Shown here piece after piece: positions 1-10,903 of a stretch of 64,000 nucleotides of DNA. The notes below the pieces were generated by a model. It was given only the letters and a program-made list of their open reading frames with translations. It was not told where the DNA came from and ran no database searches. Made by a program: the position numbers and the translations under genes. The DNA is from Gammaproteobacteria bacterium (lineage in GTDB: Bacteria; Pseudomonadota; Gammaproteobacteria; JAABTG01). The stretch lies in contig JAXHLS010000002.1 in the NCBI GenBank assembly GCA_034522055.1, positions 558,001 through 622,000 of the forward strand. The letters run 5' to 3'. Positions within the stretch are counted from its first letter, which is position 1; each line of letters starts with the position of its first letter.

Positions 1-905
1 CTGCCGGCCCGCCGCCGGCGGCCTATGTAGGCCGGTTCGCCCCCTCGCCCACCGGCCCGCTGCACTTCGGCTCCCTGGTGGCGGCGGTGGGCAGCTACCT
101 GGAAGCCCGGCGCCACGGCGGCACGTGGCTGGTGCGCATGGAGGATGTGGACGAGCCACGCACCGTGGCCGGGGCCGCCCACGGTATCCTCGCCACCCTC
201 GAGCGTTATGGGCTGCGATGGGACGGCCTGGTCCTCTACCAGAGCGACCGTTCCGCCATCTATCACGCCGCCCTCCAGCGCCTTCTGCAAGGCCACCAGG
301 CCTTCCCCTGCGGCTGTACCCGCAAAGAGGTGGGCGGTGGCGTGTATCCCGGCACCTGCCGCCTCGGCCTGCCCCGGGGCCGCGAGCCCCGCTCGGTGCG
401 GGTGCATACCGCGGGAGTCCGCATCACCGTACGGGACCAGGTCCAGGGCACCTTCATCCAGGACCTGGAGCGCGATGTCGGGGACTTCGTGGTGAAGCGA
501 GGAGACGGCTATATCGCTTACCAGCTGGCGGTGGTGGTGGACGATGCCGAGCAGGGCGTGACCCACGTGGTGCGCGGCGCCGATCTGCTGGATTCCACGC
601 CCCGCCAGGTCCATCTCCAGCGCCTCCTGGGTTATCCCGAACCCGCTTACCTGCACCTGCCCGTGGCCATCAACAGCTGGGGCAACAAGCTCTCGAAGCA
701 GACCGGCGCCGCGGCCGTCGACCACCACCCCCCGGTGAGCGTGCTGTGGAAGGTGATGGATTTCCTCAATCAAGGGCCGCCGCCGGAGCTGGCCCGGGCG
801 GACCTGCCGGGCTTCTGGTCGTGGGCCTACGCCGCATGGGATGCGGAACGCGTGCCGCACATGACCGCCATCCAGGTCTCCAACCACCTGCTGGACCCGG
901 CCTGA
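1..905 (+). CDS. gluQ: Glutamyl-Q tRNA(Asp) synthetase, 5' end outside window
   Basis: GluQ attaches glutamate to the queuosine base of tRNA(Asp); it is a GluRS catalytic core without the anticodon-binding domain. The reading frame is open from the window edge (codons in phase from base 3), so the true start lies upstream. Near the visible start is the class I HIGH-type motif PTGPLHFGSL. A CGC...YPGTC cysteine cluster follows about 100 residues in, as in the zinc site of the family, and KLSKQ stands in for KMSKS. The frame ends at a TGA at 903-905. The next 370 bases hold the urease promoter region and no gene. Confidence 0.93.
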   Translation, partial: AGPPPAAYVGRFAPSPTGPLHFGSLVAAVGSYLEARRHGGTWLVRMEDVDEPRTVAGAAHGILATLERYGLRWDGLVLYQSDRSAIYHAALQRLLQGHQAFPCGCTRKEVGGGVYPGTCRLGLPRGREPRSVRVHTAGVRITVRDQVQGTFIQDLERDVGDFVVKRGDGYIAYQLAVVVDDAEQGVTHVVRGADLLDSTPRQVHLQRLLGYPEPAYLHLPVAINSWGNKLSKQTGAAAVDHHPPVSVLWKVMDFLNQGPPPELARADLPGFWSWAYAAWDAERVPHMTAIQVSNHLLDPA

Positions 906-952
906 CCGGGAACGGGTGATCGGTGTTGGGGCGTGATGCCTGCCCTTATAGA

Positions 953-988
953 GTGCATTACACAGCGCAACGCACATTGTTGGTGCTT
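953..988 (+). promoter_or_regulatory. Probable NtrC (NRI) enhancer sites of the urease operon
   Basis: The sequence CGCACATTGTTGGTGCTT at 971-988 matches the NtrC dyad (consensus TGCAC-N7-GTGCA) and resembles known glnA-type sites. A weaker dyad, TGCATTACACAGCGCA, lies just upstream at 954-969. Both are 75-110 bases upstream of the sigma-54 promoter at 1062, the usual enhancer distance. The match is seen in the sequence; regulation by nitrogen limitation is inferred. Confidence 0.6.
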
Positions 989-1061
989 ACCGCGCCCAGT
1001 GCAGCTGCGCTGTATGCATGTCGAACCCCGTCATTACCTGTTTTGCCCGACTTGCATAAGC

Positions 1062-1077
1062 TGGCATGGAGATTGCT
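1062..1077 (+). promoter_or_regulatory. Sigma-54 promoter of ureDABCEFG
   Basis: TGGCATGGAGATTGCT matches the RpoN consensus TGGCAC-N5-TTGCW, with the invariant GG and GC exactly 10 bases apart. It is followed by about 200 bases of leader before ureD. No other convincing promoter is visible between gluQ and ureD. Confidence 0.7.
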
Positions 1078-1276
1078 CCCGCATACTCGAGAAATACAAC
1101 GGATTGTTGCGCTGAACCGCAGCAGCTGTGTCTCTGGGGCATGGGGAGCATGCAGGAAAAGGACAGATTTATTGCGATGTTGATCCGCGGCCTGGCGCGC
1201 TGGGACAGGCGGGCGGTAACGCTCCAGCGCAGTACAGTCCCGCCGGGCCCCCTTGCCTTGTGGGGGCAACTGCTGC

Positions 1277-2131
1277 ATGTCCTGCGCTGAACCGGCCCTG
1301 CAGGGCGAAACCGCTCCGGCCGGCTGGCAGGCCGAACTCGCACTGCGGCTGGCGCACCGGGACGGGCGCACCCGGGTGGTGCAGCGCCGACATCGGGGCC
1401 CGCTCAATCTGCAACGGGCCTTTTATCCCGAAGGCGAGGTGGCGCATCTATATCTGCTGCATCCACCCGGCGGGGTGGTCGGCGGCGATGATCTGCAGAT
1501 CGACATCCAAGTCGACGCCGGGGGACACGCCGTGGTGACAACACCGGCCGCGGGGAAGCTCTATCGCAGTGACGGACGCCGTGCGCGGCTGCGTCAAACC
1601 CTGAAACTGGAGCCGGCAGCCGTGCTGGAGTGGCTGCCGCAGGAAACCATCGTCTATGCGGGTGCCGAGGCCGACAGCCTGACGCGGGTCGAACTCCAGC
1701 CGGGGAGCCGCTTCATCGGTTGGGAGATGTTGTGTCTGGGGCGCCCTGCCGCAGGCGAGGCCTTCGAGCACGGCGACCTGCGCCAGCGTTTCGAGATCTG
1801 GCGCCAGGGGCAACCACTGTGGCTGGAGCGGGCACGATTCATTGGCGGCTCCGCCGCCCTGGCCGCGGCCTGGGGCCTGCACGGGCGGCCACTCGCCGCC
1901 ACCCTGGTTGCCGTCGGCAGCGCCCACGATCTGGCGCCAAGGATACGCAACGAGGTCGAGGTCGGGCCCGATGAGGCCTTTGCCGTTACCCAGCTCGACG
2001 ACGTGCTGGTATGCCGCTATCTCGGGGTGCAGGCGCAGCGGGCGCGCCAGTGCCTGACGCGGGCCTGGCAGCTTGTCCGTCCGGCCCTGCTCGGTTGCGA
2101 GGCCTGCGTGCCCCGGGTCTGGAACACATGA
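1277..2131 (+). CDS. ureD: Urease accessory protein UreD
   Basis: UreD (UreH) is the scaffold on which UreF and UreG assemble on apo-urease for nickel insertion. The 284-residue product shows the family pattern RRHRGPLNLQRAFYPEG near the start, then HLYLLHPPGGVVGGD and TTPAAGKLYRS. I chose the ATG at 1277; an in-frame TTG at 1253 would add eight residues, three of them cysteines, that are unlike the family. It is first in an operon where all spacings are short or overlapping, and ureA starts 27 bases after its stop. Confidence 0.93.
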   Translation: MSCAEPALQGETAPAGWQAELALRLAHRDGRTRVVQRRHRGPLNLQRAFYPEGEVAHLYLLHPPGGVVGGDDLQIDIQVDAGGHAVVTTPAAGKLYRSDGRRARLRQTLKLEPAAVLEWLPQETIVYAGAEADSLTRVELQPGSRFIGWEMLCLGRPAAGEAFEHGDLRQRFEIWRQGQPLWLERARFIGGSAALAAAWGLHGRPLAATLVAVGSAHDLAPRIRNEVEVGPDEAFAVTQLDDVLVCRYLGVQAQRARQCLTRAWQLVRPALLGCEACVPRVWNT

Positions 2132-2158
2132 ACTTCTCAAATACAGGGAACTGACCGT

Positions 2159-2461
2159 ATGGAACTCAATCCGCGTGAAAAAGACAAGCTGCTGGTATTT
2201 ACCGCCGCCCTGGTCGCCGAGCGGCGCCGGGCGCGTGGCCTGAAATTGAATTATCCCGAGGCCGTGGCCTTGATCAGCGCCGCCATCATGGAGGGCGCAC
2301 GCGACGGCCGGACGGTCGCCGAGCTGATGAGTGAAGGCGCGACGCTGCTCAGCCGCGACGATGTCATGGAGGGCGTGGTCGAGATGATCCCAGACGTGCA
2401 GGTCGAAGCGACCTTTCCCGACGGGACCAAGCTGGTCACCGTACATAACCCGATCGTCTGA
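2159..2461 (+). CDS. ureA: Urease gamma subunit
   Basis: This is the 100-residue small subunit of the urease heterotrimer (alpha-beta-gamma). It starts [20 protein letters not shown] and ends with the family's [10 protein letters not shown] tail. The length is exactly typical for a separate bacterial gamma subunit, with no gamma-beta fusion as seen in Helicobacter. The gene lies between ureD and ureB in the same operon. Confidence 0.97.
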   Translation: MELNPREKDKLLVFTAALVAERRRARGLKLNYPEAVALISAAIMEGARDGRTVAELMSEGATLLSRDDVMEGVVEMIPDVQVEATFPDGTKLVTVHNPIV

Positions 2462-2497
2462 TCCTGCAGACGTGCCAACCGCAGGGGAATCGAAGAC

Positions 2498-2811
2498 ATG
2501 ATACCCGGTGAACTCATCCCCGCCGAAGGGGATATAGAACTCAACGCAGGCCGTGCCACCGTGACGCTGACTGTCGCCAATACCGGCGACCGCCCGGTAC
2601 AGGTGGGCTCTCATTATCACTTTTACGAAACCAACGCCGCACTGGAGTTCGACCGCGCAAAGGCACTCGGCTACCGACTCAACATCCCGGCCGGCACGGC
2701 AGTGCGCTTCGAACCCGGGCAGGGCCGCGAAGTGGAACTGGTGGCCTATTCCGGCGCGCGCCAGGTGTATGGCTTCAACGGCAGGGTGATGGGACCACTG
2801 GAGACAGCGAC

Positions 2812-2815
<4 letters not shown>
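2498..2815 (+). CDS. ureB: Urease beta subunit
   Basis: The 105-residue product begins [18 protein letters not shown] and contains the diagnostic [11 protein letters not shown] and [17 protein letters not shown] segments of urease beta. Its stop overlaps the ureC start by four bases (ATGA at 2812-2815), implying translational coupling and matched subunit synthesis. Confidence 0.97.
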
Positions 2816-4515
<1,700 letters not shown>

Positions 4516-4526
4516 CTGGGTTGGCC

Positions 4527-5003
4527 ATGCTCAAAGTCAGTGAAATCCTCGCCCGGCCTCAACCGGCGCAATACAGCCTGACCCTGCCATTCTCGGAGCG
4601 CCAGCGCAGCCGGCTGCGTACCCGGCTGGATAGTGGTGAGGTGGTCGGGCTTTGGCTACCGCGCAGCCGGGTCCTGCGCGGCGGCGACTGTCTGCGCACG
4701 GATACCGGCGAAGTAATAGAGGTTCGTGCCGCCAGCGAGAACGTCAGTACCGCATCTACCCCCGATCCGGTACTGCTGGCCCGAGCCGCCTATCACCTGG
4801 GCAACCGCCATGTCCCCCTGCAGGTGGGCAGTGGATGGCTGCGCTATGAGCACGATCCCGTGCTGGACCACATGACGCACGAACTCGGCTTGAGCGTAAT
4901 CCCGGAGCAGGCCCCGTTCGAGCCCGAAGCGGGCGCCTATCATGGCGGACATCATCACCCAACCGACGCCGTTGTCCATCAACACACACATGCCCATGAC
5001 TGA
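4527..5003 (+). CDS. ureE: Urease nickel chaperone UreE
   Basis: UreE is the dimeric nickel metallochaperone that hands Ni(II) to UreG. The protein (158 residues from the ATG at 4527; an in-frame TTG lies two codons upstream) has the central HLGNRHVPLQ and LRYEHDPVLDHM metal-site segments. It has a short histidine-rich tail (GGHHH...HQHTHAHD), as in nickel-storing UreE proteins. The tail-coding sequence overlaps the beginning of ureF. Confidence 0.95.
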   Translation: MLKVSEILARPQPAQYSLTLPFSERQRSRLRTRLDSGEVVGLWLPRSRVLRGGDCLRTDTGEVIEVRAASENVSTASTPDPVLLARAAYHLGNRHVPLQVGSGWLRYEHDPVLDHMTHELGLSVIPEQAPFEPEAGAYHGGHHHPTDAVVHQHTHAHD

Positions 5004-5682
5004 GGCCGACGCGGCATGCAGTCCTCTGCTGCGATTGTTGCAGCTGGTGAGCCCGGCCTTGCCCGTGGGCGCCTATGCCTATTCCCAGGGCATGGAATAC
5101 GCCGTGCATGCGGGTTGGATACATGATGAAGATACCGCCCGAGACTGGATTGGAGAGCTGCTGGCGCACTCGGTCAGTTCTCTGGATGCGCCGGTACTGA
5201 TCAGGCTGTATGACGCATGGGAGCGGGATCACCGGGTGGAGTTGCATTACTGGAGTCGGTTGCTCTATGCCAGCCGGGAATCGGCGGAGCTGCAGGCGGA
5301 GGATCGGGCGCTGGCAAGCGCGATGATGAGACTGCTGGCCGACCTCGGAATCCCTGAGGCGAAAACGTCAATCGAGTATGCAGCTGTGACATACGCCGCA
5401 TTGTTTGCCCTTGCCGCCCGTCGCTGGCAAGTCCCGGTAGGGGAGGCGGTGCAGGGCTATCTCTGGGCTTGGGCGGAAAACCAGGTCGCCGTCGCCCTCA
5501 AGCTGGTGCCTCTCGGCCAGACGGCGGGCCAGCGCATTCTGCTGCAGATCGGATGCCAGATTCCGGCATTGGCACAACAGGCGATGATGATCACCGACGA
5601 GGAAATCGGACAGCTCAGCCATGGCCTGGCCATGGCCAGCGCCTGGCACGAGACCCAGTACACGCGGCTGTTCCGGTCGTGA
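4990..5682 (+). CDS. ureF: Urease accessory protein UreF
   Basis: UreF links UreD to UreG and gates nickel insertion. Typical segments are LLRLLQLVSPALPVGAYAYS near the start, GMEYAVHAG, and the final MASAWHETQYTRLFRS. The frame is open from an ATG at 4942, but that would overlap ureE by 62 bases. The ATGs at 4990 or 4996 leave a short overlap and put the family-conserved core at the usual distance, so 4990 is used here (230 residues). Confidence 0.93.
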   Translation: MPMTEADAACSPLLRLLQLVSPALPVGAYAYSQGMEYAVHAGWIHDEDTARDWIGELLAHSVSSLDAPVLIRLYDAWERDHRVELHYWSRLLYASRESAELQAEDRALASAMMRLLADLGIPEAKTSIEYAAVTYAALFALAARRWQVPVGEAVQGYLWAWAENQVAVALKLVPLGQTAGQRILLQIGCQIPALAQQAMMITDEEIGQLSHGLAMASAWHETQYTRLFRS

Positions 5683-5722
5683 CGGGCGTATCGATTCTTT
5701 GCAGTTCATTTAGAGAGGCGGT

Positions 5723-6361
5723 ATGAAAGACAAACAGGCATTACGGGTGGGCATAGGCGGACCGGTGGGCTCGGGTAAGACGGCGCTGGTTGAGGCCCTG
5801 TGTCGTGCCATGCGGGATCAATACAGCATCGCGGTGGTTACCAACGATATCTATACCCGCGAGGATGCCGAGTTCCTGACCCGGAGAGCAGCCCTGCCGA
5901 CTGAGCGCATCATCGGGGTCGAGACCGGTGGTTGTCCGCACACCGCCATCCGTGAAGATGCATCCATGAACCTCACCGCCGTGGAGGAACTCATACATCG
6001 CTTTCCCGATCTCGACCTGGTGCTGGTGGAGAGCGGGGGTGACAACCTGAGCGCCACCTTCAGTCCGGAATTGTCCGATCTGACCCTGTATGTCATCGAC
6101 GTTGCCGCCGGGGACAAGATTCCGCGCAAGGGAGGGCCGGGGATTACACGTTCGGATCTGTTGGTAATCAACAAGACCGACCTCGCGCCCATTGTTGGCG
6201 CATCCCTGGAAGTCATGGACCGCGATGCTCGAAAGATGCGAGGCGACCGCCCTTTTGTCTTCACCAATCTCAAATCCGGCGTTGGTGTTGATGAAATTCA
6301 CTCCTTCATTGTTCACCAAGGTATGCTGGCTCGGGCATCAGAACGTGTCGTTCCCTTGTGA
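5723..6361 (+). CDS. ureG: Urease accessory GTPase UreG
   Basis: UreG is the SIMIBI GTPase that delivers nickel to urease. The 212-residue product has the P-loop [11 protein letters not shown] near residue 10 and the nickel-binding CPH motif in [13 protein letters not shown]. The switch/base-recognition element is VINKTDLA. It is the last urease gene, 40 bases after ureF. No nickel permease gene accompanies the cluster in this window. Confidence 0.97.
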   Translation: MKDKQALRVGIGGPVGSGKTALVEALCRAMRDQYSIAVVTNDIYTREDAEFLTRRAALPTERIIGVETGGCPHTAIREDASMNLTAVEELIHRFPDLDLVLVESGGDNLSATFSPELSDLTLYVIDVAAGDKIPRKGGPGITRSDLLVINKTDLAPIVGASLEVMDRDARKMRGDRPFVFTNLKSGVGVDEIHSFIVHQGMLARASERVVPL

Positions 6362-6380
6362 TGGAAACACCATAGCCACC

Positions 6381-6438
6381 GTGCATGGCCGCCCCAGAAT
6401 CGGGCATGATTCGACCCGCCATGCACCACTAACACGCA
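6381..6438 (+). promoter_or_regulatory. Inverted repeat with NtrC-like half sites upstream of the porin/urt promoter
   Basis: A perfect 9-base inverted repeat (GTGCATGGC at 6381-6389, GCCATGCAC at 6418-6426) carries GTGCA and TGCAC half sites. TGCACCACTAACACGCA at 6422-6438 is a weaker full NtrC-like dyad. It lies 73-130 bases upstream of the sigma-54 promoter at 6511, the right distance for an enhancer. It could alternatively serve as a weak ureG terminator, but no T-tract follows. Confidence 0.45.
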
Positions 6439-6510
6439 ATTACTCCCCTATAGAAACCGCTGTAACCAAGACGACATCTTAACTGATTGTATTTTTACCA
6501 ATTTGTTAAA

Positions 6511-6526
6511 TGGCATGTCTTTTGCC
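6511..6526 (+). promoter_or_regulatory. Sigma-54 promoter of the porin-urtABCDE operon
   Basis: TGGCATGTCTTTTGCC fits the RpoN consensus, with GG and GC 10 bases apart, and begins with the same TGGCATG as the promoter in front of ureD. It lies 100 bases upstream of the porin start codon in otherwise AT-rich DNA. Confidence 0.7.
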
Positions 6527-6626
6527 TCTCCGAATGCGCATGTGTTCCTGGGTTCTCTTGAACGGAACTCGGCGACACATCCGGGACGTAAGCTTAAACG
6601 TGAAATTAAAAATCGGGGAGTCAATC

Positions 6627-7829
6627 ATGAAAAAGAAATGGAAAATAAAAACCTTATCGCTACTTGTAGGTTCGGCATCGTGCCTTGTTTCACCCGTTCA
6701 CGCAGCCGGAAAGATTGAATGGGGCGATACGAAATGGATCAGTGTGGGAGCCGGCGTTCGAAGTTCATTCGCGAGCATCGAGGATGCAGCTCCCAATGGC
6801 GATGATCACTCGCGGGATTTCAATCTGGACAATGCACGGATCTACATCAATGGCCAGATCCACGAGAACGTCAAAATAGAATTCAATACGGAATGCGTGT
6901 TCTGCAGCAACGACGATCTGCGGGATTATGACGTTCTCGACGCCATCGGTAAGTTCGAATTCAACAAGTACTTTAATATCTGGGCGGGACGGTTGCTGGT
7001 ACCCGCCGATCGTGCCGAGATGAGCGGGCCGTTCTATGCCAACACGTATGACTTCAACAAGACCCCCTTCTATCCCGCCGACTTCAGCGTGGAGTTCGGC
7101 AACGGCGGCGCCGGAGTGTTCGGTCGCGACCACGGATTGACCGTGTGGGGCGCGGCGGGCCCGGAAGACAAATTTCAGTATGCAGTGGGTGTATTCGACG
7201 GGCTGCGATCCGACGGCGGATCCGGGCCGAACCGGGATGACAGTTTCCTGTATGGCGCTCGCATCGCCTACAACTTCATGGCCAGGGAACAGAATCCCGG
7301 CTACTACACCAGCAGCACCTACTACGGTAATGCGAGCGACATCCTGACCCTGGGCTATGCCGTGCAATACCAGGAAGACGGGGCCGGGTCATTTGCAAAC
7401 CCCGGGGACTTTCTCGGTATGAGCGTGGACCTGCTGTGGGAGACGGTGCTCGATCGAGGTGTTGTTACCGTCGAAGGCGAATACAAAACTTTCGATTCGG
7501 ACTTCAGCACCGCGGCGTTTGCAGATACTGACTGCTTCTGCATGTTTGATGGGGACGCCTGGACCGTGACGGGCCTGTATCTGATGAGCGATAAGGTGGG
7601 TATCGGGCAATTTCAGCCCTACATCCGTTTTACCGCGGTAAGCCCCGACGAAAGTTCCGACAGGGACGAAGTAGAGCTGGGTCTCAATTACATCATCAAT
7701 GGACACAATGCACGCATTTCCGCTTTCTATCAGCATGGTGATATTGCCACGAAGGGGTTGGATTACTCCCCAACCGCGACCGGCGATGAAGTAGGCGCAT
7801 TCAAGATTGCGCTGCAGTTGCAAATCTGA
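6627..7829 (+). CDS. Outer-membrane porin, probably for urea or small amides
   Basis: The 400-residue product has a Sec signal peptide ending VSPVHA-AG, an alternating beta-strand pattern and a C-terminal strand ending in ALQLQI. These are marks of a 16-strand porin of the phosphate-selective (OprO/P-like) group. The ATG at 6627 is preceded by GGGGAG; the frame is open further upstream but that part is not protein-like. The gene lies between ureG and urtA behind its own sigma-54 promoter and is 44 bases from urtA. Substrate is inferred only from this context; such porins often accompany urt loci. Confidence 0.82.
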   Translation: MKKKWKIKTLSLLVGSASCLVSPVHAAGKIEWGDTKWISVGAGVRSSFASIEDAAPNGDDHSRDFNLDNARIYINGQIHENVKIEFNTECVFCSNDDLRDYDVLDAIGKFEFNKYFNIWAGRLLVPADRAEMSGPFYANTYDFNKTPFYPADFSVEFGNGGAGVFGRDHGLTVWGAAGPEDKFQYAVGVFDGLRSDGGSGPNRDDSFLYGARIAYNFMAREQNPGYYTSSTYYGNASDILTLGYAVQYQEDGAGSFANPGDFLGMSVDLLWETVLDRGVVTVEGEYKTFDSDFSTAAFADTDCFCMFDGDAWTVTGLYLMSDKVGIGQFQPYIRFTAVSPDESSDRDEVELGLNYIINGHNARISAFYQHGDIATKGLDYSPTATGDEVGAFKIALQLQI

Positions 7830-7873
7830 CTGCCGTCTAATTTGCAAATCTAAGAAAATCTCAGGAGAAAATC

Positions 7874-9163
7874 ATGAAGTCGAAAAACATCAAGCTGTGG
7901 CTGCTAGGCGCTCTGTCCACGTTGTTCATGAGTTCGGGACCCTTACAAGCGCAGGAACCGATCAAGGTCGGGATTCTGCACTCACTGTCCGGCACCATGG
8001 CCATCAGTGAAACCACGCTCAAGGATACCGTATTGATGCTTATCCAGGAGCAGAATGAGAAAGGGGGAGTCCTGGGACGCCAACTTGAGCCCGTCGTGGT
8101 CGATCCGGCATCCAATTGGCCGCTGTTCGCGGAAAAGACGCGAGAGCTGGTCGCCAAGGAGAAGGTTGACGTCATCTTCGGCTGTTGGACATCGGTATCG
8201 AGAAAATCCGTGCTGCCGGTCATCGAAGAACTGAACGGGCTGCTGTTCTATCCCGTGCAGTACGAGGGCGAGGAATCATCCAAAAACGTGTTCTACACCG
8301 GGGCGGCACCCAACCAGCAGGCCATTCCAGCGGTGGATTACCTGATGAATGATTTGGGTGTGAAACGCTGGGTGCTGGCAGGTACCGACTATGTCTATCC
8401 CCGCACCACCAACAAGATCCTGGAGGCTTATCTCAAATCCAACGGCGTCAAGGATGCCGACATCATGATCAACTACACGCCTTTCGGCCACTCGGACTGG
8501 CAGAGCATTGTCTCCGACATCAAGAAATTCGGCGCGACAGGTAAAAAGACCGCCGTAGTTTCGACCGTCAACGGCGATGCCAACGTACCCTTCTACAAGG
8601 AACTGGGCAACCAGGGTATTTCTGCCGAGGACATACCAGTGGTGGCATTTTCCGTAGGCGAGGAGGAGCTCTCTGGCATTGATACCGGCCCGCTGGTCGG
8701 TCACCTGGCAGCCTGGAACTACTTCATGAGCGTGGATACGGCCGCCAACGACGAGTTCATCAGCAATTGGCTTGAGTACATTGGTGATGATGCTCGTGTC
8801 TCCAATGATCCCATGGAGGCGCATTACATCGGTTTCAACATGTGGGTGAAGGCGGTCGAGAAGGCCGGCACGACCGACACCGACGCCGTGGTCGATGCGA
8901 TGGTCGGGATTACCGTGCCGAACCTGAGTGGAGACTATGCCACCATGATGCCCAACCATCACCTGACCAAGCCGGTGCTGATCGGGGAGATCCAGGACGA
9001 TGGTCAGTTCCAGGTGGTGTGGAAGACGCCGGCTACGGTAGTTGGTGATGCCTGGTCCGACTATCTCCCGGGTTCCAGGGATCTCATTTCCGACTGGCGC
9101 AAGCCCCTGTCGTGCGGCAACTACAACGTCAAGACCGGTACGTGCTCCGGCCAAAACTTCTAG
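7874..9163 (+). CDS. urtA: Urea ABC transporter, periplasmic substrate-binding protein
   Basis: UrtA captures urea in the periplasm for the UrtBCDE importer. The 429-residue protein has a signal peptide ending GPLQAQE, then the Leu/Ile/Val-binding-protein fold in its urea-specific version: VGILHSLSGTMAISE, GCWTSVSRKSVLPV, LLFYPVQYEGEE and AAPNQQAIPAV. A good AGGAGAAA site precedes the ATG. It is the first transporter gene after the porin, and 94 bases separate it from urtB. Confidence 0.96.
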   Translation: MKSKNIKLWLLGALSTLFMSSGPLQAQEPIKVGILHSLSGTMAISETTLKDTVLMLIQEQNEKGGVLGRQLEPVVVDPASNWPLFAEKTRELVAKEKVDVIFGCWTSVSRKSVLPVIEELNGLLFYPVQYEGEESSKNVFYTGAAPNQQAIPAVDYLMNDLGVKRWVLAGTDYVYPRTTNKILEAYLKSNGVKDADIMINYTPFGHSDWQSIVSDIKKFGATGKKTAVVSTVNGDANVPFYKELGNQGISAEDIPVVAFSVGEEELSGIDTGPLVGHLAAWNYFMSVDTAANDEFISNWLEYIGDDARVSNDPMEAHYIGFNMWVKAVEKAGTTDTDAVVDAMVGITVPNLSGDYATMMPNHHLTKPVLIGEIQDDGQFQVVWKTPATVVGDAWSDYLPGSRDLISDWRKPLSCGNYNVKTGTCSGQNF

Positions 9164-9257
9164 TGACTGGCGGGCACCGGGATGCCTATGGCCCGGTGGC
9201 CCGTTTTATCGATTTCCGCCGTTCAGCCGTTGTCGCTCTGACAGACAGGCGAGTGAA

Positions 9258-10901
9258 ATGAAGAGTGCGAACAAAATCCACAAGTGGTTGCTGGCCGTGC
9301 TTTGGACGCTGCTGGCAAATGGCGCCATGGCGGTACCCGCAAGTCCCGCTTCGGCATTGGAGGAGAACGTCCAGGCACTCAATGCCGATTCCTTCGCCGG
9401 CAGGGAAAAAGCCATCATGAAGCTGAGTGCACAGAAGCATGAGGGGGTTACCAGGCTATTGCGATCCCTGCTGGAAGGCGACCTCTACTACAGAAAGGCC
9501 GACGGGCGGGTGGTGCTTGCTCGGCGTGAAGGACGGGGCTATGCCATCTCCGACGCCGTGTCCGGTAAAGAACTCGGCGAGGTCGGGCGCCGCGACGTGA
9601 AAAGGATCGCCATCAACAACCGGCTGCGTTCTCTGCTGCGCGATGAAATCGCAAGACTCAGCCTCGGCAGTCCCGATCCCCGAATCCGTTTGAATTCCGT
9701 GCAACAGATGTACGGTGAGCTGGAACCCGCCGGAATCGCGCTGCTGGAGAAGCTCAAGCGAACGGAACGCGATGATGGCGTACTTGCCGCCATCGAGGCC
9801 GCCCTGGCTCTGGCGGAACTGAAATCCGACGACTTGGACCGGCAGCTCGATGCCGTCGAACGCCTCTCCGGCAGCCTGGAGCCGGCGGTGCGCAACGAGC
9901 TGCAGGCACTGGTCGCCAGAAACAGTGACGGTGATTACGTGGTAACCGATCGACAGCTGCGCGAGGCGGCTGATCGGGCGCTCCAGTCCATCGAAACGAT
10001 GCGCCACATGAGCCGTCTGGTCGAGACCACCTTCTTTGGTCTGAGCCTGGGTTCCGTCCTGCTGCTGTCGGCTATCGGCCTGGCCATCACCTTCGGCGTC
10101 ATGGGTGTGATCAACATGGCCCATGGCGAGCTGATGATGCTCGGCGCCTACACCACCTACCTCGTACAGGCCGCAATGCCCAATCACATCGATCAGTCCC
10201 TGTTCGTCGCCATACCGGCGGCCTTCCTGGTGGCGGGGGCCTTCGGCGTGGCGATCGAGCGCGGCATTATTCGCTTTCTCTATGGCCGGCCGCTGGAAAC
10301 CCTGCTGGCCACCTTTGGCGTGAGTCTGATCCTGCAGCAGCTTGTGCGCACCACCATTTCGGCGCAGAACGTCACCGTCTCCAATCCCTCCTGGATGAGT
10401 GGATCATTGGATCTGAACCCGGCGTTGTCGCTCACCTTCAATCGCCTGTATATCCTGGCGTTCGCCATCCTGGTGTTTATCGGGTTAATGCTGATCCTGA
10501 AACAGACCGCCCTGGGACTGCAGGTGCGCGCAGTAGCGCAGAACCGCGCCATGGCCCGGGCGATGGGTATCCGCAGCGACTGGGTCGATGCCATGACCTT
10601 CGGGTTGGGCTCGGGTATTGCGGGTATCGCCGGCGTCGCCCTGAGTCAGTTGACCAACGTCGGACCCAACATGGGCCAGGGTTATATCATCGATTCCTTC
10701 ATGGTGGTGGTGTTCGGCGGCGTGGGCAACCTGTGGGGAACCCTGGTCGGCGCCTTCTCTCTGGGCGTGGCCAACAAGTTCTTGGAACCCTGGGCTGGCG
10801 CCGTGCTAGCCAAGATCCTGGTGCTGGTTCTCATCATCCTGTTCATTCAGAAACGTCCGCGCGGCCTTTTTCCGCACAAGGGCAGGACGGCGGAGGGTTG
10901 A
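9258..10901 (+). CDS. urtB: Urea ABC transporter permease UrtB
   Basis: This inner-membrane permease (547 residues) has the two-part layout typical of UrtB. After a signal-like segment, residues ~35-250 form a helical extracytoplasmic region with charged repeats (REKAIMKLSAQKH, IARLSLGSPDPRIRLNSV). The rest is a LivH-type permease with eight or so membrane segments (ITFGVMGVINMAHGELMMLGAY, FMVVVFGGVGNLWGTLVGA). The ATG at 9258 follows GGCGAGTGAA; the frame is open further upstream but lacks family character. Confidence 0.94.
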   Translation: MKSANKIHKWLLAVLWTLLANGAMAVPASPASALEENVQALNADSFAGREKAIMKLSAQKHEGVTRLLRSLLEGDLYYRKADGRVVLARREGRGYAISDAVSGKELGEVGRRDVKRIAINNRLRSLLRDEIARLSLGSPDPRIRLNSVQQMYGELEPAGIALLEKLKRTERDDGVLAAIEAALALAELKSDDLDRQLDAVERLSGSLEPAVRNELQALVARNSDGDYVVTDRQLREAADRALQSIETMRHMSRLVETTFFGLSLGSVLLLSAIGLAITFGVMGVINMAHGELMMLGAYTTYLVQAAMPNHIDQSLFVAIPAAFLVAGAFGVAIERGIIRFLYGRPLETLLATFGVSLILQQLVRTTISAQNVTVSNPSWMSGSLDLNPALSLTFNRLYILAFAILVFIGLMLILKQTALGLQVRAVAQNRAMARAMGIRSDWVDAMTFGLGSGIAGIAGVALSQLTNVGPNMGQGYIIDSFMVVVFGGVGNLWGTLVGAFSLGVANKFLEPWAGAVLAKILVLVLIILFIQKRPRGLFPHKGRTAEG

Positions 10902-10903
10902 GC

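Noticed and set aside
923-1183. Short overlapping ORFs between gluQ and ureD
   Set aside because: No ribosome site or protein-like composition; the segment is better explained by the sigma-54 promoter and enhancer sites.
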